Positions 40,333 to 48,331 of a stretch of 48,331 nt of DNA are shown here, piece by piece. The position numbers and the translations under genes were made by a program. Under the pieces are notes generated by a model. It made no database searches, was not told where the DNA came from, and worked only from the letters and a program-made list of their open reading frames with translations. Origin of the DNA: Emiliania huxleyi CCMP1516 (lineage: Eukaryota; Haptophyta; Isochrysidales; Noelaerhabdaceae); NCBI RefSeq assembly GCF_000372725.1, contig NW_005199836.1, positions 73,021 to 121,351 of the forward strand. Reading direction: 5' to 3'. Within the stretch, counting starts at the first letter, position 1; each line of letters opens with the position of its first letter.

Positions 40333-41946
40333 TCAGCTCCCGGAGATGATTGACCGGTTGATGTTGTCGGAAAACACGGCGCCGCGGAGGTCGATGGCGT
40401 GGCCGGTGCTGGCGGTGAGCCGCGCGCTGATGGTCTGGGACGTGTTGACGCTGGCGGCGGAACCGACACCGGCGATGTCAAAAGCTTGCTGCCGAATGTC
40501 GTATGGTTGCGCGAGGACGTCGGCAAGGCATAGAGCTTCCTCGGTGGCATGCGGAGCGTGCTTTATCATGTTCACGTTGGATCCGTTGTCGAGCTGGCAC
40601 CTGAGCCTCGCTGGTTCGGTGGGCGCTCGCGGGGTGCCCCGTCTCGTGTGCCCTGCGCCGGTCTCGGCGGCGTTGACGGAGGCGGCGAGGGCGCCGGCGG
40701 CGAAGAATACACGGTGCTGCTGACGGATGACGGTGGTCGCGGCGAAGCCGGTGGCGGCTATTTTGTCGAGGGAGCAGAGGCTTGCGACGACAATGACGGC
40801 GAGGGCTGCCCGACCGAGGAAGCGGGCGCAGCGGCCGGCGTTGTGGTAGAGGGCTGGAGCTGCATCGACGGCGGCGATAACCAACCCCTCTCTCCCGATG
40901 GCGGCGAGGCTGGCAGCGCTGCGTGCAGCGTCGCCGGCGGCTTCGACAGCGTGGCACGCGGCGGCGACAGAGTTGAGGTAAGCGCGGCCGAGGCGAGCAC
41001 GGCCTGCACTGTCGGCGAGTTCAAGAGCACCGACGACGGCGACGGCGGCGCACGCGAACGCGGCTCCGCGGGCGGCGAGGGCGAGCAGGAGTAGGAACGC
41101 AGCGCCGGCGGCGTATGCGAGCGCACGCTCGTGGAGCCCGCGGATCTCGGCGCGGAGCTCGGTGATGGCAGCGGCCTGCTCGGTGGTGAGGGCATCGAGC
41201 TCGCCGAGCTCGCGGTTGGCTGCGGCGAGGCCTTCAAAGGCGCCATTCTTTGCGGCCTTGGCAGCGAGGGAGGCGGCGCGTGCGTCCTTCTCTGCAGCTA
41301 GGGCGGCGCTGGCAGCGGCGTTGGCGGCGTCGGCGGCGTCGGCGGCCTCGGCGCTGGTGTGCGCAATGTCGCCTCGCAGCGCGGCGAGCTGGCTGGTGTA
41401 GGCCTCGAGCCCGTCGTCGTGGGCGTTTGCAGCAGAGTCGCCGGCGGGGGTGGCCTCGGCGCTGGCGGTCTCGAGGGCGCCGATGCAGCCGTCGTCGCCG
41501 AAGACGGCGTCGTCGGGGACAGCGGCGCGGAGGTCGGGGGCGGGCGCCTCGGCGGCGTTGGCCTCTCCCTTGCCGATGTCCTCCTCGCCGTTGTACTGCT
41601 TGTTGGCGATGATGAGGACCTTGCGAGCTGCCCTACCGAGCGGCTTGTCGCCCGGGCCGTCGACCTTGGCGGGGACGGGGCCGCTGCGGCAGACGACGCA
41701 TGTGCCACGGCGGAGGCCGCCTGGGCACACCTTCTCGGCAAGGCGGCGGTCGATCTTGCCGGCTTGGAGGGCGGCGGCGCACTTGTTGCACTTGGTCTCG
41801 CGCGGCGGGGCGCGCTCGTCGCGTGCGCGTGCGGCGGCTGCTGCGGCCTCGGCTGCGCGGGCGGCGTCAGCAGCGGCGGCGGCGGCGGCGGCTCGGGCAG
41901 CGGCTGCAGCGTTGGCGTCGGCGGCGTTGGTCTCCGCCGCTACCAT
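40333..41946 (-). CDS. Copia-like retroelement remnant: gag-like protein with retropepsin domain
   Basis: 537 residues in one frame. The N-terminus is Ala-rich, followed by a zinc-binding-like Cys cluster (KCNKCAAALQ, CPGGLRRGTCVVCRSG). A long Ala-rich helical part follows, with a hydrophobic stretch (ALAYAAGAAFLLLLALAARG). The C-terminal 100 residues match the Copia aspartic protease: CQLDNGSNVNMI in the place of the usual LDSGAT motif, then FDIAGVGSA and the closing GAVFSDNINRSIIS. The frame stops there, and a purine-rich tract (CTAGGGGGGAGCG on the minus strand, about 40302-40314) follows like a polypurine tract. Integrase and reverse transcriptase are absent, so the element is internally deleted or the domain was captured. 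No second LTR was found. Confidence 0.55.
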   Translation of the reverse strand: MVAAETNAADANAAAAARAAAAAAAADAARAAEAAAAAARARDERAPPRETKCNKCAAALQAGKIDRRLAEKVCPGGLRRGTCVVCRSGPVPAKVDGPGDKPLGRAARKVLIIANKQYNGEEDIGKGEANAAEAPAPDLRAAVPDDAVFGDDGCIGALETASAEATPAGDSAANAHDDGLEAYTSQLAALRGDIAHTSAEAADAADAANAAASAALAAEKDARAASLAAKAAKNGAFEGLAAANRELGELDALTTEQAAAITELRAEIRGLHERALAYAAGAAFLLLLALAARGAAFACAAVAVVGALELADSAGRARLGRAYLNSVAAACHAVEAAGDAARSAASLAAIGREGLVIAAVDAAPALYHNAGRCARFLGRAALAVIVVASLCSLDKIAATGFAATTVIRQQHRVFFAAGALAASVNAAETGAGHTRRGTPRAPTEPARLRCQLDNGSNVNMIKHAPHATEEALCLADVLAQPYDIRQQAFDIAGVGSAASVNTSQTISARLTASTGHAIDLRGAVFSDNINRSIISGS

Positions 41947-42177
41947 GTGACGGCGGAGTTGACGCCTCCGACGGTCGTAGCGGCGTGGCTGAGGGCGGCG
42001 GAGGAGGCGCCCGATAGCGCGGTGAGGATGGTCTCATGGGTCTAGCAAACCATAGACGACACCAAGAGAACGCGAGGTAAAACCCGACGGCTATGGATGG
42101 TAAAAGGCGGCGGTAAAACCCATCCACACGGGTTTCGGTGGGTTGGATGGGAGGTAGAATGTCTACCTACCGCACAG

Positions 42178-42489
42178 GGGAGGTGGACGCGGACCTCAAC
42201 CCGCTGCCCGTCACCGTCCGCGTGGGGACGGCCGTCGACGTCGTCGGGCTCGCGGGGCGGTGCTCGGCTAAACCAGACCAGGCGGTCCGGCGCCGCGACT
42301 CCTTTCTTACGGCGGCTCGACTCCTTGTTTAGGCCGAAGACGATCACGGGCTTCCAGACGCACACCACGCCCGTGCTGCTGGCCATCGGCGAGCGTGCCG
42401 AGCTCGCGACGGACGAGTACCTGCCGCTCACCTCGGTGCTCGAGGGCGTGGTCATCCTCAAAAAGAACCCAGAGTTCGAGGGGCAGTGA
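42178..42489 (+). pseudogene. 3' terminal fragment of proteasome subunit RPN1/PSMD2
   Basis: Two exons, 42178-42259 and 42333-42489, joined by a GT-AG intron in phase. They encode [20 protein letters not shown], then [40 protein letters not shown] and [11 protein letters not shown]. This is the extreme C-terminus of the 19S base scaffold subunit RPN1, a protein of roughly 900 residues. The remaining exons are not upstream; the preceding 2 kb hold a minus-strand retroelement and another gene. Because the intron is retained it is not a processed retrocopy, so it is a segmental duplicate or a rearranged locus. Confidence 0.9.
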
Positions 42490-42981
42490 GGAAGCACGGC
42501 GAGGCGCGGTAAGACGCGGCGCATGCGTGGCGAGGCGGGGGGGGAGGGGGGGGATGCCGCCCACACGCCACACGCACACCCACAGGTGCCACCTCGCGCC
42601 TCGGGAGCCCCGCCGCGACTTGCCATTTCGCGCCGCCAAAAGGAACCGGTCTCTGGCGTCCAACGAGCTTTTTTGTATTGAAGAGATTCTGACGTCTGTC
42701 ATCAGTGACACGAGCGGTGTCCCTTCTGACCTCCCGCGTCCCGGATGAGGGGATGGCCTGGCAGCTGGCTGCTCCCGTCAGGAAGCGGAGAAGCGCGTCC
42801 ACCGCCGGCGCTCCCGGCGGCGCGCGCTCTCCGTGAAATTCACACCCAGAATATCTCGGCCATGCCACACGCCGGCCCGCTCGTCTCGCCCCGCCGGGTG
42901 CGGAGTCGGCTCCGCGGATGACTAAGATATAACGTTACGTATCTACCGCCTACCGGGAACTGATTCAAGATAAGAGTAACT
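42490..42981. other. Intergenic region between convergent RPN1 fragment and sulfotransferase
   Basis: Contains a G-rich homopolymer patch at 42538-42553. No gene or recognisable repeat otherwise. Confidence 0.6.
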
Positions 42982-44202
42982 CTACCATCTTTGCGAGGCG
43001 GCGCCTTGCACGCAGATTAATCGCTCGGCGGGGCACAAAGCATTCTCACCCAACACGTGCGTGGTGCCCGTTCTCCGGAGCTCTGTCGCCACCTCAGAGG
43101 GCACGCGCCCCTTGTGGCAGTTGAGGTGCAGCTCGATCGGCCAGACTCCCACGCGAGTCTGAGTTGTCGTACTGCCATTGGCCAGCGCTCGCCGAGCGGC
43201 TTGCATGAAGGCGAGCTGGCTGCGGCTCTCCTCTGCGGCTGCGACGTCGGCCGCGTAGCGAGCTGTGGCAACGCGGAAGAGCAAGGCATCGTTGGTCGTG
43301 TACAGAGAAAATGCATCCTGTACGTGCTGCTTCATAATCGCTTCGTTGAGGACCTTTTCGGAGCCGGCGTTTGAGTTGCACGAAGGCAAGCGAGCAGAGA
43401 GGGGTCCCGGTGCGCCCTCACTGTGCGAGGCGGGCAAGTAGACACCGATACGCGCCATCAGAAACCAGAGAAACTCGTTGAGTCGCGCGCTCGGTGCCAC
43501 GTAGTCGTAGGCCGCTAATAGCTGCGCGTAATGCAGCGGAGTTGAGAGGTTGAGGGTGGAGCTGATCCCGCTATTCAGCCACCGGCTCTGCCGATCCGGG
43601 TTTTGGGCTAGCCACAGAGCGAGGTCGTCGGCGAGCAACGTGGCATTCCTCCGCACGCTCGAGGTGCGAGAGAGCGATGGAACCACACCAAGCCCGCCGT
43701 CGAGCCGAAAGTATCGGTATGCAGACCGCTGAAGAGACTTTGGCTCACGCACCACCGTCACGACCTGGAGCATGCATGAAGCGTCGCGATACATCTTGCG
43801 GAGCTGCGGCAGGTGCGACAGGAAGAGCCGCATGTCACGGCCGTGAGGGTGATAGGAGTGGTAGATGTGCGTGCGGTGCCACGAGGGCAGCAAGGTCGGG
43901 ACCTTGTGCCTCTGAAACCGCAGGCCCAAGATGGCGTGGAGCACATCGTTTGGGAAGTGGTGACTAATGGAATGTGTCGCAACGTAGGACCCCTCCGAGA
44001 CCGCGCTCCAGTTCTTGCCAATCATACGTCCACTCACATTGACCTCGGGCGGCCTAGCGTTCGCAAGCGCCCAAAACAGATCGTCGACGGTGGTACCGCC
44101 CGTCTTTGGGATGTGACCAAAGACGGTGAGCGAGCATGTGCCGGCGTCGGAGCGAACGCCTTTCAGCGTCGGATGAAGATATCGTCGTTCGGCGGCGCTC
44201 AT
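42982..44202 (-). CDS. PAPS-dependent sulfotransferase (carbohydrate type)
   Basis: 406 residues from ATG 44202; the frame is open further upstream but loses coding character. The 5'-phosphosulfate-binding loop is clear near the N-terminus (TVFGHIPKTGGTTVDDLF), with the catalytic-type Lys. The 3'-phosphate-binding motif follows about 120 residues later (VVTVVREPKSLQRSAYRYF). This spacing fits heparan-sulfate 2-O/6-O-type Golgi sulfotransferases, and such genes are numerous in algae making sulfated polysaccharides. No membrane anchor is visible after this start, so a short upstream exon may supply it. Cys residues in the C-terminal third suggest a lumenal protein. Substrate unknown. Confidence 0.85.
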   Translation of the reverse strand: MSAAERRYLHPTLKGVRSDAGTCSLTVFGHIPKTGGTTVDDLFWALANARPPEVNVSGRMIGKNWSAVSEGSYVATHSISHHFPNDVLHAILGLRFQRHKVPTLLPSWHRTHIYHSYHPHGRDMRLFLSHLPQLRKMYRDASCMLQVVTVVREPKSLQRSAYRYFRLDGGLGVVPSLSRTSSVRRNATLLADDLALWLAQNPDRQSRWLNSGISSTLNLSTPLHYAQLLAAYDYVAPSARLNEFLWFLMARIGVYLPASHSEGAPGPLSARLPSCNSNAGSEKVLNEAIMKQHVQDAFSLYTTNDALLFRVATARYAADVAAAEESRSQLAFMQAARRALANGSTTTQTRVGVWPIELHLNCHKGRVPSEVATELRRTGTTHVLGENALCPAERLICVQGAASQRW

Positions 44203-44455
44203 CACGAGCGGCACTGAGGTAAGAGGCAGCGTTAACCAGCGGGCGGCGGCGCTTTCAAGGTGCCTTGTTTCATGTTTGCCCGGTCGGCCGTTGCATTCGG
44301 GGTTTTCTTCTTGTTCTCCAGAAGAAAAAAAAGTTGTCGGTTCGGCACCGGGCACCGCCTCGGTACACTCTGCCTGCGGGCCGACGTTCACATTTCGACT
44401 TTTTGTTCTTTCCTGCTCCCCGCGCGCTCTCTCTCTCTCATGCTCTCTCTCTTTC

Positions 44456-44752
44456 TCACGACGGCACCTCCTCCTCCCCCTCCCCCTCCTCGCCCCCGCC
44501 CCCTCTCTGCACTCTCCAAAAGTCGACCGCCACGTCCTTGCTCGGCTGCCGGTGGTGCTTGTACATTCTGGGGATCTCGAACCGCAGCTCCGCCACCACG
44601 GAGGCCTCGCCGCCGGCCTCGGCCGCCTTTTTCGCGATGAACGGGCGGGTGGAGGTCTTGTGCAGCGAATAGACCGCGCCGCCGGGCCGGCAGAGCCGCA
44701 GCCCCGCCTGCAGAAACGCCACGTCCGCGCCGTGCGACTCGCTTCGCGTCCT
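44456..44752 (-). pseudogene. 3' exon of a METTL5-like rRNA methyltransferase
   Basis: After an acceptor CTTACAAG at 44753 the frame reads GADVAFLQAGLRLCRPGGAV, YSLHKTSTRPFIAKKAAEAG and VVAELRFEIPRMYKHHRQPS, then KDVAVDFWRVQ. This matches the C-terminal part of METTL5, the enzyme that makes N6-methyladenosine in 18S rRNA. The catalytic NPPF motif and SAM-binding N-terminus would lie upstream, but only a dispersed repeat (44796-44995) and the divergent CLPTM1L gene follow on that side. The exon therefore appears orphaned by rearrangement. It ends with an acidic Gly/Glu tail before the stop at 44456. Confidence 0.8.
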
Positions 44753-44795
44753 CTTGTAAGGACGATCAGGGACACAGGGGAAGGGGAGCGGGGAG

Positions 44796-44995
44796 CGCAT
44801 CCCGTAAAAAGAAAGAAAACAGACAGCCCAAGGGAGGGATGGGAGGACGGCACGCCGCCACCACACAGGGATTTTAAGAAGAGGGGTGTGGTGCGCTAGC
44901 CGTCGCATCCCGTATAAATAAATAGAGCAGTCATCTCCAGGGAGAGATGGGCGACGCATCCCGTGCCCAGTGTTGTGCGGGGTGTAAAATTCTTT
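44796..44995. repeat. Dispersed repeat R3
   Basis: 44796-44906 is the inverted copy of 7036-7148 (shared GGGAGGGATGGGAGGACGGC and GTGCGCTAGCCGTCGC). 44910-44956 matches 11733-11775 inverted (AATAGAGCAGTCATCTCCAG). The block separates the METTL5 exon from the CLPTM1L promoter. Confidence 0.8.
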
Positions 44996-45101
44996 TCGCA
45001 GACCCGGCACGGCGTGACAGGCGCCCCAGGCGCCCAGGCGCACTGAAACACCTCGGGAGCCGCCAAGAGCGGCCAGCCTTCGCACCTATCGGACCTCTGC
45101 C

Positions 45102-48100
45102 ATGGCCCTCACCTGCGGCCGAGCCGCCCTCGCGCTGCTCGCCGTCTACGTGGCGATCCTCTCGCACACGCTGCTCGAGCTCTTCTACCCGTCGCCGTGC
45201 CGCGGTGCCGCCTGTCTGCAGCCGCTGCTGCGCAGCGGCGCCGCCGTCGACCTGCAGGCGCACATCGACGGGCGGCTCGTCTGGAGCGCAGCCGGTGTGA
45301 GCAGCGGCGCAGGCCTCGAGGACGTCGCGTTTGCGGTCCCGGTCCCGGCCGAGGTGCGGCTGGGCAGTCGAGAGGAGCTGCATCTCGACTTCTCCATCGC
45401 GCTCGCCGGTCAGCAGCAGCCCATCGCGCACGCCCGGGCGCTCCTCTGCGCGCGCCGCCAGCCGCGACGCCGCAGCACCGCCCGCATGCTGCTCGCCGAG
45501 CCAGCCGTCTCCTCCACGCCTGGCTCCGCCACTTCCGACTCTGCCGCCGCCGCCGTCCCCGCCGCCTTCGCTTCCAGCGAGCAGAGCGGCGTCGCCGTTT
45601 CCAGCGAGCAGAGCGCCGCCTCCGTATCCAGCGAGCAGAGCGGCATCGCCGTTTCCAGCGAGCAGAGCGGCGTCGCCGTTTCCAGCGAGCAGAGCGGCGT
45701 CGCGCCGCCCAACGAGCGGGGCGAGGTGCCGCACTACCTCTATGCGGCGGCGAGCCTCGAGCTGCGGCTGGTTGCCGACGAGACGCCGCACGCCGGGCCG
45801 GTGCTGCCGAGCGACGGGGCCCAGGTCGCGAACGGCGTGGACTGGTCTCGGCGCGTGTACGCGCCTCGGCTCTACGTCGACGAGCTCGGCCTGCTGGGCA
45901 AGCACGCGCTGCCTCTCTCGAGCGACGTGGGCAAGGAGCCTCCTCGGCTGCGGCTGCGGCTGCTGCCCATCTCCCTCGGTCGGTACCGCGCCACGCGCCA
46001 GCTGCACACGGCGCTTGGCGCGCTGCAGGCGGCCAGCGGGATGGAGGCAGTTTGACGCGCTGCGCGAGCTGTGCCTTCCCCCCTGAGCCTTCTCTGAACC
46101 TTCTCTGAACCTTCCTGCAGGCCGAGTTCGACGAGCTACGCGAGCTGCTCTCCGAGAAGCGCCTCTACCGCTTCGCGCTGATGCAGCTGATCGGGCTGCT
46201 CCACGTCGTCTTTGACGCGCTCGCCTTCCGGAACGACGTCGGCTTCTGGAAGGGGCGGGAGGACCTGAGGGGCCTGTCCTCGCGCGGCGTCATCTTCAAC
46301 GCGGGCTCCACGCTCGTCATCTTCCTCTACCTGCTCGACGGCGACGGCGTCAACTCGATCGTCCTCGCTACCTACGCCTTCTCCACCGCCCTCGAGCTTT
46401 GGAAGCTGACCAAGGTGGTTGCGATGCGGCGGCGGGCGCGCGGCGCGGCCGGCGGCGCCGGCGGCGAGGGCGCGCGCGCCGAGGCGGCGACGGAGCGGTT
46501 CGACGAGGTTGCGACGCGGCACTTGACGTGGGGACTCGCGCCGCTGGTCGTCGGCTGGGCGCTGTACGCGCTGCTCCACTACCCGCACGCGTCGTGGCGC
46601 GCCGCTTCCCCGCCGTCCTCCCGCCAGCCCCGCCTCCGAGGGGGCGAGTCACCAACCTTGGATTCTGCACCCTCTTGTCAGGTACAGCTGGCTGCTCGGC
46701 TCGCTGGCCGACGCGATCTACCTCTTCGGCTTCATCGCGATGACGCCACAGCTCTTCATCAACTACAAGGCGCCGAGAGGAGCCGAGATGGCCCGAGATG
46801 GCCCGAGCTCTCCCAAGATCCCCAGATCTTCTTCAGCCACAAGGCGGTTCGCTGCTCAACCCCCCCGCACCCTCCAGGCCTCTGTCCCTCCCAGGGCACC
46901 CCCCTTCCCCGTGCCCCTGCCTGCGCCAGACCAGCCCCCTCGCTTCTGCCGTCGCCACGGCGCGCCGAGGAAGTACACACGCCGTTTCGAGGCAGAGCTC
47001 CCCCGCCCCCCCTCGCGCCAGATGAAGAGCGTCGCCCACCTGCCGTGGCGCGTCCTCGCGTACAAGGCCTTCAACACCTTCATCGACGACGCCTTCGCGC
47101 TGATGGTCGCGATGCCGACCGCCCACCGCGTCGCCTGCTTGCGGGACGACCTCGTCTTCCTCGTCCTCCTCTACCAGCGCCGCCTCTACCCCGTGGACCG
47201 GAAGCGCGCCAATGAGTTTGGCATCGCGTACGAGCGGGACGAGGCGGACGTCGCTCCCGCGCGAGGGGAGGGCAGCGCGGGAGATGGGGCCGAGGAGGGG
47301 CCTGCTAGAGGGGTGGAAGCGGAGGGCGAGGTACCCACCCGCCTCCTCGACCTCCCCACGGAGCTCCTCGTGCGTGTCGTCTCTCGCTGCGACCCCGCCG
47401 ACATCGCTCGCGTTGCGGCCGTCTCGCACATCTTCCACGCCTCGCTTGCGAAGGAGGGCATCCGCTTGTGGGCGCAAGAGCGCGGCTTCGAGCTGGCGGC
47501 GCAGCCAGAGGGCGAGGGCTGTGCCGTGCGGTGGCTGTGTCTCGCTGCCTTGCTGCGCGAGTCCAACCCGCCGGTGAGGGCGTCGACAGGCCGCTCCCAC
47601 AGCGTCTTCATCGACGGCGAGGGGCGCCTCTCGTCGTGCGGCAGTGAGTGGAGCTACACAGGCCTGCCTCGCCGTCCAGGATTGCTCGGGCACGGCGAGG
47701 GGGTGACACGGCTCGACACGCCGACGCGCCTCTCGTCGACGCTGGGCGGCGAGCGCGCCGTGAGCGTGTCGGCTGGAGTCGGCCACACCCTTGCCCTCAC
47801 CGCTGATGGCGCTGTCTGGAGCTGGGGCGATGGAAACTACGGCCAGCTGGGCCACGGCGACCGGCAGTACCAGCTGCTGCCCAAGAAGGTCGAGGCCTTT
47901 GCTGGTCAGCACGTCGTCGCCGTGTCGGCTGGAGATAGCCACAGCCTCGCCATCACCGCTGACGGCGCTGTCTGGAGCTGGTGCCAGGGAGCCTGGGGCC
48001 AGCTGGGCCACGGCGACAAGCAGCCCCAGTGGCTGCCGAAGAAGATCGAGGCCTTTGCTGGCCAGCGCGTCGTCGCTGCGTCGGCTGGAGCGCAGCACAG

Positions 48101-48331
48101 CCTCGCCCTCACCGCCGACGGAGCCGTCTGGAGCTGGGGCTGGGGAGGCGATGGCGTGCTGGGCCACGGCGACCGGGAGGACCAGCTGCTGCCAAAAAGG
48201 GTCGAGGCCTTTGCGGGTCGGCGCGTGGTCGCTGTGTCGGCTGCAGACCGCCACAGCCTCGCCCTCGCCGCCGACGGAGCCGTCTGGAGCTGGGGCGAGG
48301 GAGGGTCGAAGGGAGGGGAAGGCTGGCTGGG
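45102..48331 (+). CDS. CLPTM1L: CLPTM1L homologue fused in frame to F-box and RCC1 repeats (3' end outside window)
   Basis: Exons 45102-46046, 46121-46596, 46682-46769 and 47022 to the window end; all three introns are GC-AG and keep phase. Exon 1 gives a signal anchor, the cysteine pair in SPCRGAACLQPLL and a lumenal domain with five 9-residue SSEQSGVAV-type repeats. Exons 2-4 carry the CLPTM1 core: VVFDALAFRNDVGFWKG, PQLFINYK joined to MKSVAHLPWRVLAYKAFNTF, IDDAFALMVAMP, LYQRRLYPVD and ANEFGIAYERDE. Human CLPTM1L is an ER lipid scramblase for GPI-anchor synthesis and ends about here. In this gene the frame continues without stop or ATG through an acidic linker into an F-box (RLLDLPTELLVRVVSRCDPA) and at least four RCC1 repeats (SAGVGHTLALTADGAVWSWG, NYGQLGHGD). 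Separate genes joined by a missed intron remain possible. Confidence 0.85.

Noticed and set aside
46833..48254. 473-residue minus-strand open frame with repeats
   Set aside because: Antisense of the F-box/RCC1 part; its regularity simply mirrors the RCC1 repeats on the plus strand.

Overview
This is nuclear DNA from a GC-rich unicellular eukaryote, most probably a haptophyte alga such as Emiliania/Gephyrocapsa huxleyi. That assignment is an inference from three things: the strong GC bias, the gene set (sialyltransferase-like, STELLO/DUF288, CLPTM1L, bestrophin-like, PAPS sulfotransferase) and the intron style. I could model 22 introns with consistent reading phase, and 14 of them begin with GC instead of GT. 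No tRNA, rRNA, CRISPR array or bacterial operon signal was seen.

Layout. 2.0-3.7 kb: U2AF35 splicing factor (+). 4.6-6.8 kb: GT31-like glycosyltransferase (-), with an intron made of 74-bp tandem copies of its own splice donor. 8.1-10.8 kb: large multipass membrane protein (-). 12.7-14.1 kb: bestrophin-like channel (+). 14.5-15.05 kb: 100-N gap followed by a degraded duplicate read. 15.1-16.3 kb: unresolved multi-exon gene (-). 16.5-18.1 kb: NHL-BTB protein (-). 18.9-25.4 kb: AT-richer island with intron-poor, virus-like genes (SAM methyltransferase, RING finger, proline-rich membrane protein, two SAP-domain proteins, an F-box-like protein), punctuated by copies of one GC-rich repeat. 25.6-28.6 kb: non-coding. 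28.6-29.3 kb: 3' part of a sialyltransferase-like gene. 30.7-32.9 kb: STELLO/DUF288 glycosyltransferase (+). 33.2-34.3 kb: DnaJ protein (-). 36.1-37.4 kb: 5'-truncated LINE with target-site duplication. 37.5-37.8 kb: frameshifted PhyH fragment. 38.1-39.9 kb: FkbM/METTL24-like methyltransferase (-). 40.3-41.9 kb: Copia-like gag-protease remnant (-). 42.2-42.5 kb: 3' fragment of proteasome RPN1 (+). 43.0-44.2 kb: sulfotransferase (-). 44.5-44.75 kb: 3' fragment of METTL5 (-). 45.1 kb to the end: CLPTM1L homologue reading in frame into an F-box and RCC1 repeats (+).

The host genes do not form an operon; glycan and ER/Golgi membrane functions recur (GT31-like, GT29-like, STELLO, sulfotransferase, CLPTM1L). 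The main discovery is a pattern in the introns. In at least five introns, from four genes, the first 12-28 intron bases are a diverged copy of the first bases of the downstream exon. Two further introns contain copies of the upstream exon end with its donor. This looks like intron birth by local duplication, or by insertion with a long target-site duplication, in a genome tolerant of GC donors. The second discovery is the CLPTM1L-F-box-RCC1 architecture. The third is the mosaic AT-rich island.
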